From Flavobacterium limnosediminis JC2902 (GTDB lineage: Bacteria > Bacteroidota > Bacteroidia > Flavobacteriales > Flavobacteriaceae): 64,000 nucleotides of DNA. Shown here piece after piece: positions 50,884 to 61,189 of the stretch (the first letter of the stretch is position 1; every line of letters starts with the position of its first letter). Below the pieces are notes generated by a model. That model ran no database searches, was not told the DNA's origin, and worked only from the letters and a program-made list of their open reading frames with translations. Position numbers and translations under genes: made by a program. The stretch lies in contig NZ_AVGG01000001.1 of NCBI RefSeq assembly GCF_000498535.1, positions 62,001-126,000 on the forward strand. The letters run 5' to 3'.

Positions 50884-53055
50884 TTATAATTTCTCTTTAA
50901 TGAAATTGGTCATTTTAGTGTACAACTGCAAACGAGTATTTCCTCCGTAAATTCCGTGATTTTTGTCAGGATAAAGCATCATGTCAAACTGTTTGTTCGC
51001 CTGCACCAAAGCTTCAACCATTTTCATTGTATTCTGAACATGAACATTATCATCCCCTGTTCCGTGAACCAAAAGTAAATTTCCTTTTAATTTACTTACA
51101 TGATTGATTGGTGAATTATTATCATAACCACTCGCATTCTCTTGTGGTGTCTGCATAAATCTTTCCGTGTAAACAGTATCGTAGTTTCTCCAGTTGGTTA
51201 CCGGAGCTACTGCAATAGCCGTCTTGAACACATCAGCCCCTTGGAAAATACAGTTTGAAGCCATGAAACCACCATAAGACCAGCCGAAAATACCGATTCT
51301 GGATTTGTCAACATAAGCATACGAACCAAAAACCTTAGCCGCATCAATCTGATCCTCCACCTCGAATTTCCCTAATTCTTTTTGGGTACACTTTTTGAAA
51401 TCGGCACCTTTAAATCCAGTTCCGCGACCGTCCACACAAGCCACGATATAACCTTGTTGTGCCAACATCTTGAACCAATAATCATCCGAATTATTCCAGT
51501 CGTTATTCACCTGTTGCGAACCCGGGCCAGAATATTGGTACATGAATACCGGATATTTTTTAGTAGCATCAAAATCTTTAGGCTTGATCATCCAGGCATT
51601 TAACTTATGCCCTTTTTCGGTGGTTAATTCGAAGAATTCTTTTGAAGGCAAATCGTATTTCGCCAATTTTGTTTCCAAAGCTTCATTTGAAACAATGGTT
51701 TTGATTACTTTCCCGGTTTTTGTTTCGCATAATGTATGCTTCGGAGCATTTTTTGCGCTGGAATATGAATTGATGAAATATTGGAAATTCGGGCTGAATG
51801 TAGCGCCGTTAGTTCCCGTTTCTTTTGTTAAACGTGTTTTGGAACTTCCGTTTAATTTAATACTGTACACATCACGGTTGATGGAACCGTTTTCTGTAGA
51901 CTGGAAGAAAATCATTCCGCTTTTTTCATCAAAACCGTAATACGAAGTCACTTCCCAACTTCCTTTGGTAATCTGTTTTTTCAGCTTCCCGTTTTTATCG
52001 TAGTGATAAATGTGGTTGAAACCGTCTTTTTCCGATGTCCATATGAAACTGTTGTCTTTCAGGAAAGTCAGATTATCGGTTACATCCACATAGGCTTTGT
52101 CCTTTTCATTCAGAACTACCTTTGTTGCACCGGAATTCCCGTCCACAAACAACAAATCCAAATTATTCTGATGACGGTTCAAAACCTGTGCGCTCAAAGT
52201 GTTCGCTTCATTCGCCCACTCGATTCTTGCAATATAGAAGTCGTTGTATTTATCCAGATTGATTTTTTTTGTCGCTCCTGATTTCACATCATAAACGTGT
52301 AAAGAAACAACAGCGTTTTTCTCTCCCGCTTTCGGATATTTGAAAACATTTTGCGTAGGATACAATCCCTTATTATACATATCCATGGAAAATTCAGGAA
52401 CGTTGGTTTCATCAAAACGGATGAATGCTACCTTATCGCTTGCCGCATTCCAGTCGAAAGCACGTACAAAGGCGAATTCCTCTTCGTAAACCCAGTCGGT
52501 AACACCATTAATTACAGAATTTTTCTTTCCGTCGGTTGTAATTTGCGTATGTTTCTTAGCTGCGATGTCATATACATACAGATTGTTTTGATACACATAA
52601 CCGATTTTTGTTCCGTCAGGAGAAAAAGTAGGCTCCTGCACTTTGTAATCGGCTAATTTTGTCAGTTCCTTTGACGCTATGTCGTAGATAAAATAATTGG
52701 CTACAAAAGAATGACGGAAAATCTGATCCGTATGGTTCGCAATTAAAACCTTCTTTTCGTCCTTACTGAACGTGTATGCGTCGATTCCTTCCAATTCCTT
52801 GAAATTTTTGGAGTCGATTAAAGTCGATACCTTATTTAAGGTTGCGAAATCATACAAATCAATTTGAGAAGACCTTGAAGAACGATCATAATTGAGTACA
52901 GTGTACTGATTGGTATTTTTCATGGCTTCCAAAGCAGTCATTCCCTGCGTTCTGAATGCGGCTCCCCAGATTTCTTCAAGGGTAATTTTTTGCTGTGCAA
53001 CCGTCGAAAATGAGGTTAAAACCAACAAAAACAAACATTTAAGAGTATTTTTCAT
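50884..53055 (-). CDS. DPP-IV-like prolyl oligopeptidase (S9 family)
   Basis: Exported serine peptidase that should remove dipeptides from peptide N-termini. I use the ATG at 53055 (MKNTLKCLFLLVLTSFSTVA, signal peptide, 723 residues); an in-frame ATG 19 codons earlier hides the signal. Residues about 100-480 are the DPPIV_N beta-propeller (e.g. PTFSPDGTKIGYVYQNNLYV, GVTDWVYEEEFAFVRAFDWN, where the EE pair typical of DPP-IV binds the substrate N-terminus). The C-terminal alpha/beta hydrolase domain has nucleophile Ser593 in GWSYGGFMAS, the Asp region GTGDDNVHVQNTMKM and the His in PDKNHGIYGGNT. The EE motif supports dipeptidyl-peptidase rather than endopeptidase activity. The downstream POT transporters fit this. 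Confidence 0.95.
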   Translation of the reverse strand: MKNTLKCLFLLVLTSFSTVAQQKITLEEIWGAAFRTQGMTALEAMKNTNQYTVLNYDRSSRSSQIDLYDFATLNKVSTLIDSKNFKELEGIDAYTFSKDEKKVLIANHTDQIFRHSFVANYFIYDIASKELTKLADYKVQEPTFSPDGTKIGYVYQNNLYVYDIAAKKHTQITTDGKKNSVINGVTDWVYEEEFAFVRAFDWNAASDKVAFIRFDETNVPEFSMDMYNKGLYPTQNVFKYPKAGEKNAVVSLHVYDVKSGATKKINLDKYNDFYIARIEWANEANTLSAQVLNRHQNNLDLLFVDGNSGATKVVLNEKDKAYVDVTDNLTFLKDNSFIWTSEKDGFNHIYHYDKNGKLKKQITKGSWEVTSYYGFDEKSGMIFFQSTENGSINRDVYSIKLNGSSKTRLTKETGTNGATFSPNFQYFINSYSSAKNAPKHTLCETKTGKVIKTIVSNEALETKLAKYDLPSKEFFELTTEKGHKLNAWMIKPKDFDATKKYPVFMYQYSGPGSQQVNNDWNNSDDYWFKMLAQQGYIVACVDGRGTGFKGADFKKCTQKELGKFEVEDQIDAAKVFGSYAYVDKSRIGIFGWSYGGFMASNCIFQGADVFKTAIAVAPVTNWRNYDTVYTERFMQTPQENASGYDNNSPINHVSKLKGNLLLVHGTGDDNVHVQNTMKMVEALVQANKQFDMMLYPDKNHGIYGGNTRLQLYTKMTNFIKEKL

Positions 53056-53179
53056 ATAATATGGTGCTAAAAAAACTCCCAATTTTAGTGAAAATTTATC
53101 AATTGAAGGCAATTTAATTTGTTAAAAGGAAAAAATATCACATTAAAGTTCAAATCTGATAGACGATTCTTTTTTACAC

Positions 53180-53191
53180 TTTATCGATAAA
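53180..53191. repeat. palindrome TTTATCGATAAA
   Basis: Perfect 12-bp palindrome, in the divergent region between the DPP-IV gene and the hybrid kinase gene. It is identical to the core of the 14-bp palindrome at 11749-11762. Confidence 0.4.
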
Positions 53192-53301
53192 AAATTATAA
53201 TTTCGTAAATAAAAATGGCTATTTATCATAAATTAATTAATTTATTACTACATTAAACCTTCAAAAATCAAACCTTCAAACGAAAGAAATTCAGCGGAAC
53301 C

Positions 53302-56300
53302 ATGATTAAAAAAGCAGCGTTTTGTATTTCCCTTTTGTTTTTCCTCCAAAGCGCTATTGGACAGGTTTTTGATTACGAAATACTTAACCAGAAAAACGGA
53401 CTCCCATCGTCTACAATTTTTTCGGTAATACAGGACAGCCGCCACCTGATATGGATAGGTACAGATGGTGCAGGATTGGTTCGTTATGACGGAAAAAAAT
53501 TCAGCATCATCAACAAATCCAAAAAATCAGAAGGTTTTTTTGTCACCGATTTAGTGGAAGATCCCAACAATAATATCGTTGTAGCCACCAAATACACCGG
53601 CTTACTGGTATATAACGGAAAAGAATTTTTCAAGGATTTTGACCAAAGCAATTCCCTCATAAAAGGCGATTATGTGCAACGGCTTTTTTCGGCACCGAAC
53701 GGAGTATATTGTTTTACGGACAAAGAAGTTTTTTTACTCAAAAAGGATTATTCCATTCAACTGATTGCTAAATTCAATCAAAAAACGACAGCCATCAATT
53801 CTGTATTTCAAGACAGTCGTTCCAACTTTTACATTGGAACAGATGAAGGTATGCTGAAAATTGAAAAAGGCACTGTCACACCCTTCTACCCATCACTACT
53901 CACAGGATATTCAACTATAGTAACCGTAAAAAAAGACGAAGCGGTTATTGGAAATCATAAAGGAGAAGTGTTCCGCTTTGTGTGTAAAACACCAGCCATC
54001 AATGATATCCGGATGGAAGACAAAATAGTGCTTTCCAATGGGGAACCGTTTTTTATCAAAAAAATGCTGTTGGGAAAAAGTGGTTTCATCTGGATGGCCG
54101 GAGACAAGAAGCAAGGATTGACCATGTACATGAAAAACAACATCAGTTTTATAAACAGCAACAATGGTTTTACGGGAGAGAACGTACTGTGTATGTTTCA
54201 GGATAAAAGCGGACAACTTTACTTCGGAACATACGGCACCGGATTATACCGAACACGTTCACAGATTTTCTACAACTACGGCAATGTTCCCGAACTGAAT
54301 ACCCCTTATATTTTTTCGATACTGTCAACCGAAAAGGGAATTTATACCGGAACCGTTAATGAAGGAATCTTCTATTTTGAACCCGACAAAGAAGGCAATC
54401 TTAAACTCATAAACAAATATCCGAGCCTGGAACGTGTGACGGCCCTGCATGAAAATCATAAGAAAGAAATTCTTGCGGGTTCACGCAACGGATTGTTTGA
54501 AATTAAGCAGGGTAAAACCATCCCTTTTACCATAAACGCAAAACTCCCGGCAGAAAAATCCATCCGATTCATCAGGCAGGATCGAAAAAACCGTTATTTT
54601 ATAGGTTTTTCACAGGGATTATGGCTCTTGGATGAAAACCGGAACCTCATTAAAAAAATTTCAGATTTTCAATCCCAAAATGTAACTTCTTTAGAGGAAC
54701 TGAATGAAAAACAATGGTATATCGGAACAAATTCCGGATTATACCTTCTCTCAGAAATCGGCACCAATGACTTTTCCGCTGTAAACATAATTGCCAAAAC
54801 CATTAACACTTCCTGCAAAGACAGCTATGGTAATTTCTGGTTTGCCGGATCAAACGAACTGTATTTCGTAAACCAAAAAACCTTTAAAAAGTACACCAGA
54901 GAAGATGACCTTACATCGACGTTTATCTTCTCCCTTTCTGCAGATAATAATGGCGCTATCTTTCTTGGCCATAACATCGGAATCTCTAAGATTACGGTGG
55001 ACAAAAAAGGGGAATTCAAAAACATCCTGAACTATAATTCCGATAACGGTTTCAGCGGACTAGAAACCAACGCGAGAACACAGGCCAAAGACAAAGACGG
55101 TAATTTATTTTTCGGAACAGCAAAAGGGCTTTATATCTATTTAACGAACTACAGCCGTAAACCAAAATCCAAACCGATATTGAAAATAACCAACATCGAC
55201 GTTTTCAAAAAATCCAAAAACTGGAATGAAACCGATGCAACTGACAATTATTGGTTTAACATTCCTAAACAGGGATATGTATTTGATCCTGAGGAAAACC
55301 AGCTTACTTTCACATTTGGCGTACTCAACTATATGGAAGAAGGGGAAACGATGTATTCTTACAATCTGAAAGGGACGGATAAAAACTGGTCGACGCCATC
55401 CGAATCCAATGAAGTAACCTATTCCAATCTGAAATACGGTGATTATGCTTTTCAGGTGCGACTGGTCGATAAACTCGGGAATATCAAAAGTCCTCCGGTA
55501 GCATACACTTTTAAAATCGACACGCCTTACTATTTTAAATGGTGGTTCCTTTTGCCCGTTTTCTGTTTCATAGGATTGTTCCTAAAATTAATATTTGACA
55601 GGGCCTCGACCTACAACAAGGATTTCATAAAGAATTTTTCGGAAACCGGAGAGAACAACCGGGAAATACAGACCTTCTTTTTCTTCCTGGGAATTATTTT
55701 TCCAATAACCGAAGTGATAAACCTGTATTTTATAAAAAGAGCCGAATCAGAATTACTGATAAACCTCATTATCGGAATCACTTTTATTACATTGTACATC
55801 ATCTCCAAAAGATCTGACCGTCTTGACCGTTACCTCAGATCCATATTCGTAGTGATCCTGATCAGTTACTCTGCCTACGTTATCTCGAAAATCGCGACAC
55901 AGTCTTTCAATTTAATTACCTATACAGAATTTTTACTGATTTTATTTTTCTCCTACAGCGCTTTTAAAAATGTAAAGCAGTACGTCGCTTTTGTGGTTAT
56001 ACTGCTGGCTTCACTGCTGTTTTTACTTTTGACCATCCCTTCCGAAACCGAACAGATAATAACCTTAATCAACACCTCTTTTATTGTTTTGATTATTAAT
56101 TATGCCCGACGCATCTCGATACTGAACAACAACGATAAAGTGCTGTTTTCGAACAGTATTATCAACAACTCTAACTCGTTGACCATTGCATCCGACAGAA
56201 AGGGAAGGTTAACGTTTTGCGGAAAATCCATCGAAAAAATACTAGGGTACACTCCGGAAGAAGTGATGGGAGAAAATTTCTGGAAATTAACAATGGAGGA

Positions 56301-59300
56301 AGAGTTTAAGGACATTGATTACAATGACATCTATGTCCCGGATTCCATTTATACCCGAAAACTGAAATGCAAAAACGGGGAATACAAATACATTCAGTGG
56401 ACAGACCAGAAATACAGCAACAACCTATTCGTATCCAACGGGCAGGACATCACCGGTAAAATTATGGTGGAAGAACAATACCGCAATTTGGTGCAGTTCG
56501 CTTCCGATATCATTTTTGAAGTGGATAAAAAAGGATTTTTCACTTTCGTAAACCAGTTTGCCGAAAAGTCATTGGGTTATCCTTTGGATTTTTTTATCGG
56601 AAAGCATTTTTCATGCCTTATAAAACCCGAACATGCAAAAACCATTGAAGAATTCTATATAAAACAAAACGAAAGCCAATCCGATTTTGACATCATCGAA
56701 TTTCCTATTTTAAAAAGCGACGGCGAGGAAATGTGGGTATCGCAGAAAGTTACGGTCAAAAAAGACGAAAACGGAAAAATAACCGGCTATTCCGCTATCG
56801 TAAGGGACATCACTAAATTTAAAAAAATAGAATTGGAAGAGAGTCTGCGTCAGAAAAAAAATCATTTGCTGAACAAAACGCTAAACCAGCTCTCCACCCT
56901 GAATTTCTTAACCTACAAGAACCAGGAAAAACTGATTGGACACATCATTAAGGAAGCGGCTATAGCGCTGGACATCAGCAGAGCCGGTTTATGGAACAAA
57001 ACAGAAGAAGGAATCGAATTGTTTTGCCTGTATGAAAAAGACTTTGACCGTTTTACAAACAATTCCACCCTACGTAAAACCGATTTTCCTATTTATTTTA
57101 ACGCGATAGAGACGCTGCCGTTTATTGTGGCTTCCGATGTTCAGAATAATCCCCAGACTTTCGAATTCAGGGATCTTTACTTTAAAACACACGACATCAG
57201 GTCCTTACTGGACTTCCCCATTTATGTTTCAGGTAAATTAAAAGGAGTCACCTGTTATGAGAACACCGGCGAAATAAGAAACTGGTCAACCGATGAAATT
57301 AATTTTGCCCGAACCGTATCAGACATCATTGCCTTGGCTATTGAAACCCTGAAAAGAAAAAGTGCAGAAGAACTGATCGTTTACAAAAGTGAGATTTTGT
57401 CTTCAATCACCAAAACCACTGAAAAAATGCTGAAAAGCAACAGTCTCAATGAGATTTTTCAGGAATCAATGGGCTATATTGGGGAAGCCACCAAAGTTGA
57501 CCGTCTTTACTATTTCGAAAACGACATCGCAACAAATCTTTTAAGCCAACGTCTGGAATGGACCAGCAAGGAAATCCTCAAAGAAATCGACAATCCTGAT
57601 TTGCAGAATATCCCTCACGATCTGTACCCGGAATTCATGAAAGTGCTCCTGCAAAAAAGACCATACCAATCAATTGTAAAGGACATTCACGAAAGTTCCT
57701 TTAAAGAGATATTACAGGAACAGAAAATCTTATCCATCTTAATCTTACCGATATTCATCAAAGAAGTCTTTCATGGTTTTATCGGCTTTGACGACTGCAG
57801 TTCGGAAAGAGTCTGGGGTCCTGACGAGATAAACATTCTTCAGACCTTCACTAACAACATTGCCTCCACCATTGAACGCATCAACAGCGAGAAAACCATA
57901 AAAGAAAGCGAGGAGAAATTCCGTCTGCTGGCCAACAATATCCCGGCAACAGTATACCTTGTAAAATACAATACCGAACGAACGAAACTATTCCTTAATG
58001 ACGAAATCGAAAAACTCACAGGATACACCAAAGAAGATTTCTTTGAGGGCAGAATTTCCCTCTTCGATTTGTATCATCCGGACGAAAAAGACCAGATACG
58101 CAGCGAAATAGAAAAATCCATCGCTAATGGTAAGCCTTTCCACGTTTCCTGTCGCCTGGTCAGGAAAGACGGAGACATCGTCTGGATAGAAGAATACGGG
58201 GAAGCGATTATTGTTGAAAACAAGATTTCTTACATTGAAGGAGTTGTGATCGAAACGACAGAACGTCGCAAAATGCAGGAAGCGATTAAAGAAAAAGAAA
58301 TTGCACAGGCCGCCAACAAAGCCAAAACACAGTTTTTGGCCAATATGAGTCACGAGATCCGAACTCCGTTAAACGGAATTATCGGTTTCAGTAATCTGTT
58401 GCTGAAATCCAACTTAACTTCCGTTCAGCAACAATACATGATTACGGTAAATCAGTCGGCCGACGCACTGTTGGAAATTGTTAATGACATCCTGGATCTT
58501 TCTAAAATTGAAGCCGGAAAACTGGAATTAGACATCACCAAAACCAATTTACACGATATTATTAATCAGATTATTGACATGGTTAAATATTCGGCCCATG
58601 AGAAAAAACTGGATCTGATCATCAATATTGATGAAAACATGCCTTGTCTTATCTGGATAGATGAAATAAGACTGAAACAAATTCTAATCAACCTGCTTTC
58701 AAATGCCATAAAATTCACTCAGGAAGGCGAAATTGAACTGGAAATCCAGTATAAACCTTTGGCTCATGATCATTGCAAAATGAAATTCATGGTAAAAGAT
58801 ACCGGTATAGGGATTCGGCCAGAAAACAAGAAAAAAATATTTGAGGCTTTTTCACAGGAAGACAACTCAACCACAAGGAAATACGGCGGAACCGGACTGG
58901 GCATCCCAATCTCCGAAAGCCTATTACGGTTAATGAAAAGCAAACTTGAAATAGAAGACCGTGTCGGTGGCGGGACTATATTTTTCTTTGAACTAAAGGT
59001 AAAAGCCAAACCATGTGGCACATTGCATGAACTCGACAACAATAAGATAAACCAAGTTCTATTGATCGATGACAATGACAGTAACACATTGGTCATTAAA
59101 AGAATGCTGAACCATTATAACATTACAACCCTTACCAACAAAAATTATCAGAACGCGTACAAGTATAATACGGAAGTGGATTTACTTTTCGCCGATTACG
59201 AACTGATCGGAAAGGAAGGACTTAACGAACTTTCAAAATTCAAAAAACCAATTATTCTGATGCAAAACTCCAATGCCACGGAAATTACCATTCCGGAAAA

Positions 59301-59811
59301 TTGCATGATCAAACCAATTGTCAAACCGGTAAAAATTCAAATCCTGCAGCACATCCTGAACGAAATAAACAATACGGAAAGTACCGAAGAGCACATCCAC
59401 CCGAAAAAAGAACCGAAAGAAATCACCATAAATAACCCTTATAGAATACTTATTGTTGAGGATAATAAAATCAACATGCTCCTTTCCAAAACTTTAGTAC
59501 AGAAAATTGTTCCTCATGCCATAATTTCAGAAGCCGTAAACGGTGTGGAAGCGCTGGAACAGTTCGAACAGCACCATCCGGAAATCATACTGATGGATAT
59601 TCAGATGCCTTTAATGAACGGGTATGAGGCTACGGAAGAAATCAGGAAAAAGGACAAAGACTGCATCATAATTGCCTTAACCGCAGGGATCATTGAAGAA
59701 GAACAGGAAAAATGCAAATCCATGGGAATGAATGACTACATAACAAAACCTATTGAAAAAAAGGTATTGGAAAAAGCGCTTAGAAAATGGACTAAAAAAC
59801 CGAAAAGCTAA
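53302..59811 (+). CDS. giant hybrid sensor histidine kinase with propeller, membrane, PAS, GAF and two receiver domains
   Basis: A single 2169-residue protein. After a signal peptide (MIKKAAFCISLLFFLQSAIG), residues about 25-640 are two-component-regulator propeller repeats (FSVIQDSRHLIWIGTDGAGL, MFQDKSGQLYFGTYGTGLYR). About 663-740 is a Y_Y_Y domain (YSYNLKGTDKNWSTPSESNE). A membrane helix (WWFLLPVFCFIGLFLKLIF) and roughly six or seven more helices (790-935) follow. Then come PAS (955-1060), PAS (1065-1175), GAF (1195-1350), GAF (1370-1525), PAS (1535-1650), HisKA with His1684 in FLANMSHEIRTPLNG, the HATPase (LKQILINLLSNAIKFT, KDTGIGIRP, GGTGLGIPIS), a divergent receiver with Asp1965, and a canonical receiver with Asp2099 (LMDIQMPLMNGYEA). 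No DNA-binding domain or Hpt is present. The extra membrane bundle between propeller and PAS domains is unusual. It likely phosphorylates a separate regulator or Hpt protein. Confidence 0.93.
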   Translation: MIKKAAFCISLLFFLQSAIGQVFDYEILNQKNGLPSSTIFSVIQDSRHLIWIGTDGAGLVRYDGKKFSIINKSKKSEGFFVTDLVEDPNNNIVVATKYTGLLVYNGKEFFKDFDQSNSLIKGDYVQRLFSAPNGVYCFTDKEVFLLKKDYSIQLIAKFNQKTTAINSVFQDSRSNFYIGTDEGMLKIEKGTVTPFYPSLLTGYSTIVTVKKDEAVIGNHKGEVFRFVCKTPAINDIRMEDKIVLSNGEPFFIKKMLLGKSGFIWMAGDKKQGLTMYMKNNISFINSNNGFTGENVLCMFQDKSGQLYFGTYGTGLYRTRSQIFYNYGNVPELNTPYIFSILSTEKGIYTGTVNEGIFYFEPDKEGNLKLINKYPSLERVTALHENHKKEILAGSRNGLFEIKQGKTIPFTINAKLPAEKSIRFIRQDRKNRYFIGFSQGLWLLDENRNLIKKISDFQSQNVTSLEELNEKQWYIGTNSGLYLLSEIGTNDFSAVNIIAKTINTSCKDSYGNFWFAGSNELYFVNQKTFKKYTREDDLTSTFIFSLSADNNGAIFLGHNIGISKITVDKKGEFKNILNYNSDNGFSGLETNARTQAKDKDGNLFFGTAKGLYIYLTNYSRKPKSKPILKITNIDVFKKSKNWNETDATDNYWFNIPKQGYVFDPEENQLTFTFGVLNYMEEGETMYSYNLKGTDKNWSTPSESNEVTYSNLKYGDYAFQVRLVDKLGNIKSPPVAYTFKIDTPYYFKWWFLLPVFCFIGLFLKLIFDRASTYNKDFIKNFSETGENNREIQTFFFFLGIIFPITEVINLYFIKRAESELLINLIIGITFITLYIISKRSDRLDRYLRSIFVVILISYSAYVISKIATQSFNLITYTEFLLILFFSYSAFKNVKQYVAFVVILLASLLFLLLTIPSETEQIITLINTSFIVLIINYARRISILNNNDKVLFSNSIINNSNSLTIASDRKGRLTFCGKSIEKILGYTPEEVMGENFWKLTMEEEFKDIDYNDIYVPDSIYTRKLKCKNGEYKYIQWTDQKYSNNLFVSNGQDITGKIMVEEQYRNLVQFASDIIFEVDKKGFFTFVNQFAEKSLGYPLDFFIGKHFSCLIKPEHAKTIEEFYIKQNESQSDFDIIEFPILKSDGEEMWVSQKVTVKKDENGKITGYSAIVRDITKFKKIELEESLRQKKNHLLNKTLNQLSTLNFLTYKNQEKLIGHIIKEAAIALDISRAGLWNKTEEGIELFCLYEKDFDRFTNNSTLRKTDFPIYFNAIETLPFIVASDVQNNPQTFEFRDLYFKTHDIRSLLDFPIYVSGKLKGVTCYENTGEIRNWSTDEINFARTVSDIIALAIETLKRKSAEELIVYKSEILSSITKTTEKMLKSNSLNEIFQESMGYIGEATKVDRLYYFENDIATNLLSQRLEWTSKEILKEIDNPDLQNIPHDLYPEFMKVLLQKRPYQSIVKDIHESSFKEILQEQKILSILILPIFIKEVFHGFIGFDDCSSERVWGPDEINILQTFTNNIASTIERINSEKTIKESEEKFRLLANNIPATVYLVKYNTERTKLFLNDEIEKLTGYTKEDFFEGRISLFDLYHPDEKDQIRSEIEKSIANGKPFHVSCRLVRKDGDIVWIEEYGEAIIVENKISYIEGVVIETTERRKMQEAIKEKEIAQAANKAKTQFLANMSHEIRTPLNGIIGFSNLLLKSNLTSVQQQYMITVNQSADALLEIVNDILDLSKIEAGKLELDITKTNLHDIINQIIDMVKYSAHEKKLDLIINIDENMPCLIWIDEIRLKQILINLLSNAIKFTQEGEIELEIQYKPLAHDHCKMKFMVKDTGIGIRPENKKKIFEAFSQEDNSTTRKYGGTGLGIPISESLLRLMKSKLEIEDRVGGGTIFFFELKVKAKPCGTLHELDNNKINQVLLIDDNDSNTLVIKRMLNHYNITTLTNKNYQNAYKYNTEVDLLFADYELIGKEGLNELSKFKKPIILMQNSNATEITIPENCMIKPIVKPVKIQILQHILNEINNTESTEEHIHPKKEPKEITINNPYRILIVEDNKINMLLSKTLVQKIVPHAIISEAVNGVEALEQFEQHHPEIILMDIQMPLMNGYEATEEIRKKDKDCIIIALTAGIIEEEQEKCKSMGMNDYITKPIEKKVLEKALRKWTKKPKS

Positions 59812-59830
59812 ATTTTAATTTCCGAAAATG

Positions 59831-59838
59831 TATCTTTG
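59831..59838 (+). promoter_or_regulatory. -7 promoter box of the mevalonate gene pair
   Basis: TATCTTTG, 27 nt upstream of the ATG at 59866. Since the box would lie in the coding region of any frame opened at 59836, it confirms the later start. Confidence 0.5.
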
Positions 59839-59865
59839 CAGCCAAATGTATTCAAGAAAAATAAA

Positions 59866-61182
59866 ATGACGAAAGCGGTTAGCGGATTTTCGAAATTATC
59901 GAAAGAAGAAAAAATAAACTGGATTGCAAACTCACATTTTTTAAATCCGGAAGAAGCTACAACTATATTACGGAAATATTGGAACTCGGATGCCGATTTA
60001 CAAAAACTGCATGACGAGTTCATCGAGAATACGATTTCCAACTTTTATCTGCCGCTGGGTGTGGCGCCCAATTTTCTGATTAACGGAAAAAATTACACCA
60101 TCCCGATGGCGATAGAGGAAAGTTCTGTGGTGGCCGCCGCCTCAAAAGCTGCCAAATTTTGGTCCAACCGTGGTGGGTTTAAAGCCACTGTTATCAACTC
60201 GGAAAAAATCGGACAGGTTCACTTTATCTATGCCGGAAATAAAGAAAAACTACAGCAGTTTATAAACGAAATCAAACCTAAATTCTTCAGCGAAACCGAT
60301 AGCATAACCAAAAACATGCAAAAACGCGGTGGCGGAATTCTGGACATTGAACTCAGGGACAAAACCGCTGCTCTGGAAAATTATTACCAGCTTCATGCTA
60401 CCTTTGAGACCAAAGACAGTATGGGGGCAAATTTCATTAATTCCTGTCTGGAACAATTTGCCAAAACCCTAAAAGAAGAAGCCCAAAAGAGTACTATATT
60501 ATCTGAAGAAGAAAGAGATATTCAGATTGTAATGAGTATTTTATCAAACTACGTCCCTAACTGTATTGTAAGAGCCGAAGTTTCATGCCTTGTTTCCGAT
60601 TTGAAGGAGGACAAACACATCTCACAGGAAGAATTTGTGGAAAAATTCATCCGCGCCGTACAGATTGCAGAAGTGGAACCTTTCAGAGCCGTAACACATA
60701 ACAAAGGCATCATGAACGGAATTGATGCCGTGGTTTTGGCTACCGGAAATGATTTCAGAGCGGTGGAAGCGGGTATACACGCCTATGCTGCAAGAAACGG
60801 AAACTACAGCAGTCTTTCCCATGCAAAAGTGGAAAACGGTGTCTTTACTTTCTGGATGGAAATTCCGCTGGCTTTAGGAACCGTTGGCGGGCTGACCAAT
60901 TTACATCCGCTGGTAAAAATGTCCATGGAAATGTTGGGCAATCCTTCTGCTCATGAATTAATGCAGATTGTGGCCGTTGCGGGTCTGGCACAAAATTTTG
61001 CCGCCCTTCGCTCGTTAACCACAACCGGAATTCAGCAGGGTCACATGAAAATGCACCTGATGAACATTTTAAATCAATTCAATGCTTCCGAAACCGAACG
61101 AAAACTGGTAGTGAAACATTTTGAAAAACATACGGTTTCCCATTCGGCAGTGGTGGCCTATCTGGAAGAAATCAGAAAATAA
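59866..61182 (+). CDS. mvaA: hydroxymethylglutaryl-CoA reductase, class II
   Basis: Interconverts HMG-CoA and mevalonate, the committed step of the mevalonate route to isoprenoids. 438 residues from the ATG at 59866 (MTKAVSGFSKLSKEEKINWI), set by the -7 box at 59831. Catalytic residues: Glu at 84/85 in MAIEESSVVAAASKAAKFW, Lys in AVTHNKGIMNGIDAVV, Asp in VLATGNDFRAVEAG and His393 in IQQGHMKMHL. The layout fits class II (bacterial) HMGR; many are called degradative, but here the downstream GHMP kinase and the lack of MEP-pathway genes point to biosynthesis. The kinase gene starts 7 bases downstream. Confidence 0.95.
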   Translation: MTKAVSGFSKLSKEEKINWIANSHFLNPEEATTILRKYWNSDADLQKLHDEFIENTISNFYLPLGVAPNFLINGKNYTIPMAIEESSVVAAASKAAKFWSNRGGFKATVINSEKIGQVHFIYAGNKEKLQQFINEIKPKFFSETDSITKNMQKRGGGILDIELRDKTAALENYYQLHATFETKDSMGANFINSCLEQFAKTLKEEAQKSTILSEEERDIQIVMSILSNYVPNCIVRAEVSCLVSDLKEDKHISQEEFVEKFIRAVQIAEVEPFRAVTHNKGIMNGIDAVVLATGNDFRAVEAGIHAYAARNGNYSSLSHAKVENGVFTFWMEIPLALGTVGGLTNLHPLVKMSMEMLGNPSAHELMQIVAVAGLAQNFAALRSLTTTGIQQGHMKMHLMNILNQFNASETERKLVVKHFEKHTVSHSAVVAYLEEIRK

Positions 61183-61189
61183 AAAAACT

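Noticed and set aside
61121-61189. Longer GHMP kinase start inside mvaA
   Set aside because: The extra 23 residues are not typical of GHMP kinases, and the GTG at 61190 lies just after the mvaA stop, as usual in operons.
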